A stretch of 7,377 nt of DNA from CAYSRM01 sp964543205 (GTDB lineage Bacteria > Verrucomicrobiota > Kiritimatiellia > UBA8416 > CAYSRM01): the NCBI GenBank assembly GCA_964543205.1, contig CAZIXB010000078.1, forward strand, positions 1 through 7,377. The letters are read 5' to 3'. Under the pieces are notes generated by a model. The model saw nothing but the letters and a program-made list of their open reading frames with translations. It did not search any database and was not told the DNA's origin. Positions 1 through 6,959 of the stretch are shown one piece after another. The translations under genes and the position numbers were made by a program. Every line of letters begins with the position of its first letter. Position 1 is the stretch's first letter.

Positions 1-3000
1 CCTGCGGAACGCTCGGGGCTTCGGTGTCGGGCACAAATGTAAAACTGGCGTCAATCGTGTGATCTGCCGTGACGTTGGTGAACGTGTACCCCGACACCGC
101 GCCCACCGACGAGCCGTCCACGAGGACGTCGGATATGCTGTAGCCAAGATCGGCGGATATTGCAAACGACTGGTCGTTGCTCTCGACAACCGAGATCTCG
201 CCGCCGGGAATGATAGAGCCGCCCGCGCCGGCCGTTGCCGTTATCGTGTGGGTAACAGCCGACATGCCGGCTATGATATCGTTTATCTCCGATTCGGTCA
301 GGGCAATGTTGTATACCCGAACGTCATCGAGCGTGCCTTTGCCGCAGAAACCGCTTTTCTCGTCAAATATCGTATAACCCGACCCGGATACGGAGAAATT
401 CCAGTTATAACTGCACGCTTCCTGTTGTCCGTCTACGTAAATGGTGTAGCTGTTGCCGCTGTGGACTCCTGTTACATGATACCACACCCCGGTCTGCACC
501 GTGAAGCCGCTGTCCAGCTTGTCTCCGTTGTAAGCCTTGATTCTGTCGTCGTTGTCCACGTACAGCATGGAATCATCCGATGTCCATAGAAAGACATCGT
601 CCGAGGCGCTCGGAAGACGGTCGAGCTGGAACCACATCATGACGGACCAGTTGTCTTCGGAACCCATGTCAAGCACATTGGGCATGGACAGCCAGTCCCC
701 GCTGCCGTCGAAGTACACGGCCCCACCGTTGGTCCCTGTCACCCATTCGGCATCTCCGTGAAGCGTTCCGTCGTTACCGAAATGCGAGCTGTCAACCGCA
801 TTAGTTCCGCTTCCGTCGTCGAGCTTCCAGTATCCGGCAAGACTGTACTGCACATAGATGCTCACCACACCCTGATCGCTGCCGCCGTTGTTGTCGGACG
901 CCTCGAAGGTAATGTGATCCACTCCGCCGGTAAACGCCGGATCGGGCGTGTAGGTTATATTCGGCGGCGTACCGACGTATGAACCGTGGTCGGGTCCGGA
1001 AACAATGGCGTAGTCAAGCGGATCATCGTCCGGATCGGCTGCTGTCAGGGTTATGGCGACAGATTCCCATGGCGTATACACCCTCTGGTTGTCGGCAATA
1101 GGCGGGCCGTTGACGTTCTGCACGGAAATATTCCAGGTCTGCGTAACGCTTCCGCCCATGGCGTCGCCCACCCGAACACTCAGCGCGCGCGAGCCCTGCG
1201 AATAGTAATCGGGTGTATATTCATAGGCATAACCCGTGGCTCTATCTATCCTCTCTCCATCAAGATGCCATTCGTAATTCAGAAAATCGTCATCAGGATC
1301 GCTTGCTGTTACACTGAATACAGCGGAGGTTCCTTCATCCATCGTATAAGGTGTTGCCGGATCAAAGTCGTCAATTGTCGGCGGATTGTTGGTCGCGTCC
1401 GCCAGCGGAATGATCTCAAAACAGTTAAGAATGGGCAGAGAGGGCGACCCCGCCGCCTGGCTGACAGCAATTTTTATGGTATCGTTGGTAACATCAATCG
1501 CCCAGGCTTTTGCTGTAGCGTTCGTGGCGCCGACTTCCGCGAAAATATCGTAGCTGGCAAGCTTAATTTCGCCGTTGATCGATATATCCATTATTCGCTG
1601 GCCTGCGGCAGTTTTTTCCATTTCGGCAAAATTCAGGCGGACATGATATGATCCGTTTGATATTGGTATCACGTAGACCGGCTCCCGCCGCCAGCTCTGG
1701 TAGATGTGATCGTCCTCGGTTCCTTTAACGTCCAGGCTGCTTGATGATCGATCGCTATAGTCGCCGGTATAGCCCCATGTTCCCGAATAGGTGCGCTGAT
1801 CGTGCAGCCAGAGGTTTGTGGCCGTATCGGTGTAATCGGCGCCTGTTACATACCTGTATGTTGGTTTCTCTTCTATATCCTTGGACGTGCCGCAATTGAC
1901 CCGCAGCGGCTTTGTCGGGTCGGGAGCTACGACAACAGTTTCCTGATCATATCCGACGGCCATGTAGTTGTCCTGAACCTGAAGCCGCACGAGATACACA
2001 TGCGGCCGGGTATAGGTGTGGGAGCGGGCTGTATAGACCGTATCGGTAGCGATCACTTCACCGCGCCCGTAATCAAACCCTTCGAAAAACCATTCGCAAA
2101 GCGCGATATTGTCCTCCGGATCGCTGACCGAAGCGGTGAAGTCAACCGTCAGCGGCGCCGTGCCTGACGAGGGCGAAGCAGAGAGCGACGATACCGATGG
2201 GAGCGCGTTGGAGTCAGCCATCATTACAGGCATCGAAAGATCGCCGTAAAAAACGGCCCTGTCATCGTCTCCAAAAGTATAATCTGAAACAAGGGCCGTA
2301 CCCCACGGCTGTCCGGCATGCAGTCTGGCGCGTAATTTCTCATCTTTGGAACTATCGGTAATATCGTACGCGCCCGAGTAGGTGACGGTCGTGGAGCCGG
2401 CGACGAAAACAGCGCCTCCATTGCGGGTTAATATATGGTTGTTGGCAATGTTGCCGGGCCTTCCGATCCCGCATGAAGTCAATAGACAGAATCGAACTTG
2501 GGCTATAAGACGGTGTATGCCGTCAATGCTTATCCCATGGTAATAAGTAGCGCTTCCATGTTGAGTTTCGTGAAGACATTCGCCGCCGTATTTAAATGCT
2601 TTCTGGTTATCTTCGCGGCTCGCTTCAGGCCACACTTCTTCAAGCCTGCTCAGTCGCGTAGCCAGGTCATATTCACTGAAAGTGTTGTTGTAGTAAGCTG
2701 CATGCGGCAATCGATGTTGTCCGGTTCTGGCGTAGTGGTTGGCGTCAAGCGCTCGCTTCAAAAGCTCCGCCTCCGAACCATAGGGGAGCGAGCCGCCGCT
2801 TGAAGATAAACCCCACATCCGGCTGACCCAGATATCGTAGGCGTGTTTCTGCATTGAGCCGTTTCCATCATAAAGAAAATTTATCCATCCCTTTTTCGAC
2901 ATGCACCAGTAAGCCAGGTCAGTATCATATCCGGTGGAGCTGCCTGTGCCGTATTTGATGCCCTTTGTTATAGGCATATTGCCCACAAGGATGGCTCCGG

Positions 3001-3953
3001 CCATCCAGTTAGTGGAATGCATGTCACTGAGATGCTCCCAGAGTTCGGTAGAGCTCGTGGTTCCGGGCAGCGAACTGATAATCGCCGAATAACCCTCGTT
3101 CTCAAGGTCAGTCTTGAGACGGTCTAACTCTGTCTGTATTTCCGGCATAACCGAGGAATTGACGACTATGTTCACCAGCAGTCCGTCCACATCATCGACG
3201 TCGCGTATCAACAGCCTGTTCGTCGCAGTTGCCGAATCAATTCCCCATACATCTCCGGCTTTCCATGTGTAACTGTCCTCGCCCGAATACCCGGCATCCG
3301 GCGTATAGCGAAATAACGGTAGGTCATTACCATAAAAATTGCTTACTGTTGCGTTTTGCTGGAATAGCTCCCATGTACTGTAGCCCGCTCTGTACTCGAG
3401 CGTCCCGTTCGTCGGCATGTCTAGAATGGTAATGGCATGTTCGTTATACCTATCCTCGTCCCACAGCCGAGGGTGAAATTCAAATGCGCCATCCTGGATG
3501 TTTGTGGTAACGACGGTCTTTGTGCTGAAAGTTTCCGGCGCGTGCGGCTGCTCTATGTTGAAGGTATAGGTGGCAACATTGGAATCGTCTATTCCGTCAT
3601 TCACCTTCCAGTCGAAAGACACTGTACCGGTAAAGCCTGTAGCCGGATAATAATAAAAGTAATAATACGTTGTTTCCGTGCCCGCTTCGGCCTCAACCCA
3701 GTTGGCTGAATCGCCCCTGACTTCCAGTCTGCCCGATGTGGGGGGGGGAAACGACCGTATAGGTTGGTGTTGAACTGCCGCCGTCGGAATCCGACCAGCA
3801 GAAGACCATAATCAGTTGTTTGTATGAGACCCATGTGAAAGTCCGGCTTACATCCTCGGCCACCGGCGGCTCGTTAGCAAACGCGGCGCTTGTGGCAACA
3901 CAAAAGAAGATCGTCAGCAATATAAACAAACACCTTTCCCTCACATCATTCAT
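1..3953 (-). CDS. Giant secreted gingipain-like (C25) protease with malectin, PKD, cadherin-like and LamG domains; partial and frameshifted
   Basis: Exported cysteine peptidase with carbohydrate-binding modules; the product runs off the left edge (at least 1317 residues). The start ATG at 3953 follows an AAGGAG site and begins a signal peptide (residues 1-26, hydrophobic core ILLTIFF, cleavage likely after AFA). The frame from the start hits a stop at 3693. Dropping one C from the nine-C run at 3740-3748 joins codon 71 to a frame with no stop down to base 2. Domains in corrected numbering: cadherin/Ig-like 28-136 and 138-253; peptidase C25-like 258-577; PKD 584-677; malectin 682-850 (RVNCG at 684-688, NCFEI at 843-847); Ig/cadherin-like 855-948 and 949-1036 (ASDPDDD, AADPDDD motifs); LamG 1038-1229 (YWKLDDGSG start, LDDVRVYNIALT end; C1180 and C1203 could pair); InlB-B-like repeat about 1234-1304. 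TEAPSVPQ at the edge suggests another Ig or FN3 module. Domain names come from reading, not a profile search. The natural substrate is unknown. Confidence 0.88.
41..253 (-). repeat. Single InlB-B-like (Flg_new type) surface repeat unit
   Basis: Residues about 1234-1304, with the motif order ITATAGAGGSIIPGG, QSFAISADLGYSISDVLVDG, then SVGAVSGYTFTNVTADHTI. This is the common bacterial surface repeat with a GY.I.DVLVDG core. In other proteins it is often tandem, but only one copy is visible before the edge; the next residues (PDTEAPSVPQ) look like the lead-in to a different Ig or FN3 module. Confidence 0.65.
266..841 (-). other. LamG/concanavalin A-like domain within the giant protein
   Basis: Residues 1038-1229. 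The start LAGYWKLDDGSG, then a FGNDGTLHGDAEWV turn, AVYFDGSGDWLSMP, NWSVMMWFQLD, a YHVTGVHSGNSYTIYVDGQ strand pair and the end LDDVRVYNIALTESEIN are the standard order of a bacterial LamG_3 domain. The same fold occurs at the C-terminus of the neighbouring FecR protein, so both the presumed sensor and this secreted protein carry similar binding modules. Confidence 0.85.
1403..1909 (-). other. Malectin-type carbohydrate-binding domain within the giant protein
   Basis: Residues 682-850. The opening KPLRVNCGTSKD, the aromatic-rich stretch ending in TYSGTWGYTGDYSD, the IYQSWRRE segment, a strand of the form YHVRLNFAE, the QRIMDISING strand and the closing LPILNCFEIIPL follow the usual order of a malectin domain (the di-glucose-binding fold that is widespread in bacterial secreted enzymes). 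C687 and C844 sit at the two ends and could form a disulfide. It probably anchors the protease to a glycan; the ligand cannot be told from sequence. Confidence 0.75.
2222..3181 (-). other. Peptidase C25 (gingipain-like, caspase-fold) domain within the giant protein
   Basis: Residues 258-577 in frameshift-corrected numbering. Landmarks in order: a beta-strand start LLVNIVVNSS (258-267); the nucleotide-binding-like strand GAILVGNMPI (319-328); DTDLAYW (343-349); YDIWVSRMWG (372-381), which matches the position of the PEIWVGR-type motif in secreted C25-like proteins; a following helix LLKRALDANHYARTG (397-411); HGSAT (465-469); LLTSCGIG (490-497); and a closing YGDLSMPV (569-576). In RgpB gingipain the catalytic His sits in HGSET and the Cys in NCC about 33 residues later, as I recall it. 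Here H465 and C494 fit those places with a 29-residue spacing. H461 and H472 are less likely alternatives. Catalytic assignment is by motif only. Confidence 0.8.
3740..3748 (-). other. Nine-base homopolymer (G9 on +, C9 on coding strand) at which the giant protein's frame breaks
   Basis: Upstream of this run the frame from the ATG reads a signal peptide and the beginning of an Ig-like domain. Downstream that frame ends within 16 codons, while the frame shifted by one base is open and protein-like to the window edge. Eight C's would give S69-P70-P71-T72 and a continuous protein. Homopolymer length is error-prone in several sequencing chemistries, and poly-C/G tracts of this size are also classic slipped-strand switches, so one sequence cannot decide. 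Confidence 0.85.
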
Positions 3954-4058
3954 TTGTTTCTCCTTTTTTGTATTAACGGCGTGTGGCCCAAATCTCGCGA
4001 ACCGTCAAAATCAACGCAACCCTAATAGTGTCATTTGTCCGAAGTGAACTGTTTCGCA
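3954..4058 (-). other. Intergenic gap between the FecR/LamG gene and the protease gene
   Basis: This holds 105 bases between the FecR stop and the protease ATG. I see no GC hairpin followed by a T run, so read-through from the sigma/anti-sigma genes is possible. TTGACG and TTGCGT hexamers occur on the minus strand, but neither has a convincing -10 partner. An ECF-type promoter recognised by the upstream sigma factor could lie here, but its consensus is unknown to me. Confidence 0.4.
3960..3965 (-). promoter_or_regulatory. Ribosome binding site of the giant protease gene
   Basis: AAGGAG on the minus strand, six bases before the ATG at 3953. It fixes the start codon and shows that the short frame in front of the C9 run is the true beginning of the gene, because the codons immediately after it encode a signal peptide. 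Confidence 0.8.
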
Positions 4059-6326
4059 TCACTTATCCAGAACATTTTCATGCTTTTTGACAAGCGTTTC
4101 AAAAACTTGCATATTCTTATTTTGGGTTTCTGGATGTGCGAAGGCTCCGGCGTGGTAATTCCTCCATATTTCCCTGGGCGTTAGTGCATGATTGTAGACC
4201 GCAAGCATGTGATATTCACCCTTCCATGTTTTACCGACTTCTTTTCCGCCCTGAAGCAGCAACCGGAGAGAATCTTGTGCAAGAGTTGCGTCTGCTGCTT
4301 TGATACTTAGGCTGGCTTCCTTCACGGAATGGGCTCCTTCCAGTTCTTTATCGTGCTTCTCTGTGTTCTCGGATCTTTCTGAAGGCGGCTTGCTATCCTT
4401 AAAGAAACGGGCCTTGACCTGCCCCCTGTCTTTGCTCAGTGTCAGAACAAAATGTCTCGGGTGTGACGGAGTGCTATCCTCATTCGGAGATATAATTTGA
4501 CTGTAGTGGATGTGATATCTGTTAGATTTTAAGGCAAGGATAGACGACATTGTGTTCTGGCCTGGTCTGTCTATAAAAGGCCGCACCCAAAGCTCTATAG
4601 TAAGTTCTCCATCTCGGCGCCAGGCCGAGGCGATTTTCCGTGCTGCCTGGGTTCGAATAGCTGCATTTTTTTCTACCGCAAGGGCCCCTTGTTTCCAGCG
4701 GGCTGATTCGGGTTTACCGATAATCATGTCAAGAGGCTCATCAACGCCGGAAACATCCCTAATTACTTTTCCTTCTCCTTCGTCAAATCTGTAGAGCGCA
4801 AGCAAACCGGTGTTTACACGTCTAGGAACCATGCGGCGAATAACAACATTATCCAACATGATGTCGCCGTTAGCTGCAAGGATGAGCATTTCGCCCCCGA
4901 ATTCATCGCGGCCGCCCTTTGTCTTCAGCCATGAATTCAACTTTCCATCTATAAAGATTTTTGTATCCAGCTCTAAATTGTCTGTTCCGTCGGGTTCTAT
5001 AACATATTCAAAACGAGCATCTACCCATTTGTTGTGTGGAATGCCGGAAAACTGAGCATGGGGAAGCATATTAACAGTATTCTCATTAGACGGAGACTTG
5101 TAGGCTGAGAAAATGCTTCTGACGGGGGTATCGTTTTTGGCGGCTATGGCTGATTGAAACAGTTTCATTTCTATAGAATACGATTCGGGAGATTCTGAAT
5201 ATCGATTCAAGACGCCGTAAATCAGGTCATCAGCGGCATTGTCTTCGATTCTGAGCGCGCGAGATATCTTCCCGTTTACAAGAGTGTTGGTTACACTGAC
5301 AGAATTCGTGAGGTGACCAGATGATTTTCCAAGAACGCGGAAGCGCGGATCTGAACCGACGGCGTCAGGATAGGTTGCGGCGACAGGCTGCCAGTTGGTA
5401 ACAGAATTTGCGAAATCCTCTCTAAAGATTACCTTTTTGTCGCAATAGATTCTACTTAGACTGGAAAAGGACTCGTAGGCTGTACCGGAAGGAAGAACAG
5501 TCATTTTTATGCCGGGTTCGGCAACAGCGTACTCGTTTTCAGACACATAAAGCATTTGACCATCTTTGTCATGAACAGGCTGATAACCCACCAGTCCGCG
5601 ATATACATCCAGTCGTGACGACTGCTTATTTACATTTAGAGACAATCTGGTTCCGATAACAGTAGCCACAGCATGCGGTGTTTCAAAAACAAATGTTTCT
5701 TTCAACTTGCCGGGAGGAAAGTCGGCATCCACGCGGCCTTGATCAAGGCTTGCAAGCATTTCATTTTTAAAGGTGAAATGGGAATTTTCGCCAAGTTTAA
5801 ATCTGCTTGCACTTGTGGAATGGATCAAAACTGCTTTCTGGCTTTTTCCTGTGACCAATTTATCGTCGGGGTAAAGGACATCTCCCGCTGTGACAGGGGC
5901 TGATTGGCCATGACTTTGGATTGTGACGCCCGGACTGGCGGTAACAACGCGTACAATAGGACCGCGTGTTGCTTTCTGCCCTGAAAAATGCAACAGCCCG
6001 TATACGCCAAGAACCAGAAGAAGACCTGCCGCCAAAGCCAATGGTTTCCAATGATTCCAGAGTCTTCCTCTTTGCCGCACGGCTGCATCCGTGGCATCTA
6101 CGCTCAGCACGGCATCGACGCACTCGGAGGCAAAATCCCTGCTGTCTTCCTGTAAATTGCGTTCGTGCAAGGCAATGTGAATTTGCTGTAAAAAAACGGA
6201 CTCATCCACTAACGCAGCTCTGAAATCCGGGTCTTGTCTGCACAAATGAATTAATTCCCTAGCCTGCCTAGAGCTTAGTTCGCCGTCCAGATATGCTTCA
6301 AGAAGTATTCGCTTTTCAGTATCCAT
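4059..6326 (-). CDS. Membrane-anchored FecR-domain anti-sigma factor with two concanavalin/LamG-like domains
   Basis: Probable anti-sigma regulator (755 residues) paired with the sigma factor just upstream. Layout: helical cytoplasmic N-terminus 1-75 (EAYLDGELSSRQARELI; no HxxxCxxC zinc motif seen); one membrane helix about 94-114 (LALAAGLLLVLGVYG); FecR domain about 123-275, with the signature FETPHAVATVIGTRLSL (214-230) followed by LDVYRGLVGY; a beta-rich concanavalin-like domain about 296-500 starting VIFREDFANSVTNWQ; and a LamG domain about 505-725 (LLALYRFDEGEG, LTIELWVRPF, YHMLAVYNHALTPREI). Everything after the helix should lie outside the cytoplasmic membrane. I chose the ATG at 6326 because it overlaps the sigma stop by 11 bases (coupled translation). 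A TTG at 6356 would add ten basic residues but has no better ribosome site. FecR proteins usually transmit ligand signals to ECF sigma factors; which ligand the LamG parts bind is unknown. Confidence 0.92.
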   Translation of the reverse strand: MDTEKRILLEAYLDGELSSRQARELIHLCRQDPDFRAALVDESVFLQQIHIALHERNLQEDSRDFASECVDAVLSVDATDAAVRQRGRLWNHWKPLALAAGLLLVLGVYGLLHFSGQKATRGPIVRVVTASPGVTIQSHGQSAPVTAGDVLYPDDKLVTGKSQKAVLIHSTSASRFKLGENSHFTFKNEMLASLDQGRVDADFPPGKLKETFVFETPHAVATVIGTRLSLNVNKQSSRLDVYRGLVGYQPVHDKDGQMLYVSENEYAVAEPGIKMTVLPSGTAYESFSSLSRIYCDKKVIFREDFANSVTNWQPVAATYPDAVGSDPRFRVLGKSSGHLTNSVSVTNTLVNGKISRALRIEDNAADDLIYGVLNRYSESPESYSIEMKLFQSAIAAKNDTPVRSIFSAYKSPSNENTVNMLPHAQFSGIPHNKWVDARFEYVIEPDGTDNLELDTKIFIDGKLNSWLKTKGGRDEFGGEMLILAANGDIMLDNVVIRRMVPRRVNTGLLALYRFDEGEGKVIRDVSGVDEPLDMIIGKPESARWKQGALAVEKNAAIRTQAARKIASAWRRDGELTIELWVRPFIDRPGQNTMSSILALKSNRYHIHYSQIISPNEDSTPSHPRHFVLTLSKDRGQVKARFFKDSKPPSERSENTEKHDKELEGAHSVKEASLSIKAADATLAQDSLRLLLQGGKEVGKTWKGEYHMLAVYNHALTPREIWRNYHAGAFAHPETQNKNMQVFETLVKKHENVLDK
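5985..6047 (-). other. Single transmembrane helix of the FecR/LamG protein
   Basis: Residues 94-114 are uninterrupted hydrophobic/small residues flanked by RQRGRLWNHWK on the N-terminal side and GQKATR on the C-terminal side. The positive flank before the helix predicts that the N-terminal segment stays in the cytoplasm, where it can hold the sigma factor, and that the FecR and LamG domains are outside. Confidence 0.8.
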
Positions 6327-6873
6327 TGATTTTCGTCTTCCCAAGCTCGTCTTCAACGCAGTCTCTAAGATTTCGCCTCACCCGGCTGATCGCCTGTTTC
6401 ACCGCGTTTACTGATGAATAGACCTGTTTAGCAACTTCCGCATGTGAATAACCCAGTTCATATATCAACTGAAGCAATCGGCAGGACTTCTCCGGCAGTT
6501 TGCCGATGCAACGCTTAAGCGCAGCTATTTGCTCTGCCTGTGCTTCATCTTCATGGCGGGCTTCTTCTGCAAGAAGCTCGATATGACTGGTTAAATCTTC
6601 CATTTTGGCCTTGTTCCGCGACAGGCGTTGCCATTCTCTGCGCGCCATATTCCGTACGATGCCCCGAACCCAGAGTCCGAAATCGCGTGTCGGATCAAAC
6701 TTGTTAAGGTTTTTTAAAGCTGTCAGAAAGCTCTCCTGCGCAATATCTTTTGCAGTAAAATGGCCTGGCACAAGCCGGGCCGCATACAGCCGTATTGGTT
6801 TTTCGTAACGCGAAACCAGATCTTCCAGGGCTTTTCGGTCTCCTCGCTGGGCTGCTCTGACAAGTTGCTCCAT
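6316..6873 (-). CDS. ECF-type RNA polymerase sigma factor, Rhodopirellula/Verrucomicrobium family
   Basis: Alternative sigma factor of 185 residues that directs RNA polymerase to a specific promoter set. Region 2 spans about 10-82: KDIAQESFLTALKNLNKFD is the core-binding/-10 recognition helix pair, and FGLWVRGIVRNMARREWQR is the 2.3-2.4 segment. An acidic linker (about 90-117) leads to region 4 (118-170), where LPEKSCRLLQLIYELGYSHAEVA and SVNAVKQAISRVRRNLR form the -35-binding helix-turn-helix. Length and layout fit the short two-domain PVC-type sigma family, with no region 1 or 3 and no C-terminal extension domain. The start ATG at 6873 follows AGGAGG; the same frame stays open 17 codons further upstream, but those residues are not sigma-like. 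The last codons overlap the FecR gene by 11 bases, so the two are co-transcribed and probably form a sigma/anti-sigma pair. Confidence 0.94.
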   Translation of the reverse strand: MEQLVRAAQRGDRKALEDLVSRYEKPIRLYAARLVPGHFTAKDIAQESFLTALKNLNKFDPTRDFGLWVRGIVRNMARREWQRLSRNKAKMEDLTSHIELLAEEARHEDEAQAEQIAALKRCIGKLPEKSCRLLQLIYELGYSHAEVAKQVYSSVNAVKQAISRVRRNLRDCVEDELGKTKINGY

Positions 6874-6959
6874 GTTACAAAAACCTCCTATTAATGATTC
6901 AACAACAAAGCATATAAGTAACATTTTTTTTTATTTTTTTCGAAAATACCTCTCATTTG
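6874..6959 (-). promoter_or_regulatory. AT-rich leader, probable promoter region of the sigma/FecR operon
   Basis: This 86-base non-coding stretch has a long A-rich run on the minus strand (around 6922-6941) followed by TTACTTATATGC. TTATAT could be a -10, but I find no matching -35 hexamer at normal spacing. A-rich tracts often act as UP elements. The exact promoter is not identified; placement upstream of the first gene of the operon is the main argument. Confidence 0.35.
6884..6889 (-). promoter_or_regulatory. Ribosome binding site of the sigma factor gene
   Basis: A perfect AGGAGG on the minus strand, ten bases before the ATG at 6873 (slightly long spacing). It supports the shorter start over the upstream in-frame ATG at 6924, which has an A-rich leader and no such site. 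Confidence 0.75.

Noticed and set aside
59..2167. Several long plus-strand open frames (59-589, 986-1651, 1802-2167)
   Set aside because: They lie codon-for-codon opposite the giant protease frame. The minus strand shows recognisable domains throughout, while the plus frames show none and lack convincing ribosome sites.
2224..2421. Minus-strand open frame of 65 codons
   Set aside because: It is out of frame with the C25 domain, which reads continuously through the same bases; the product is proline/arginine-rich with no family resemblance.
3601..3834. Minus-strand open frame of 77 codons crossing the C9 run
   Set aside because: Its residues are unlike any domain, and the signal-peptide frame on one side and the Ig-like frame on the other explain the same bases better.
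3954..4058. Rho-independent terminator after the FecR gene
   Set aside because: No stem of adequate length followed by T's on the minus strand; the T-rich stretch on the plus strand is simply the complement of the AAAAAAGGAG ribosome site.
5825..6123. Two overlapping minus-strand frames and one plus frame inside the FecR gene
   Set aside because: Arginine/cysteine-rich shadow translations of the region encoding the membrane helix and FecR domain.
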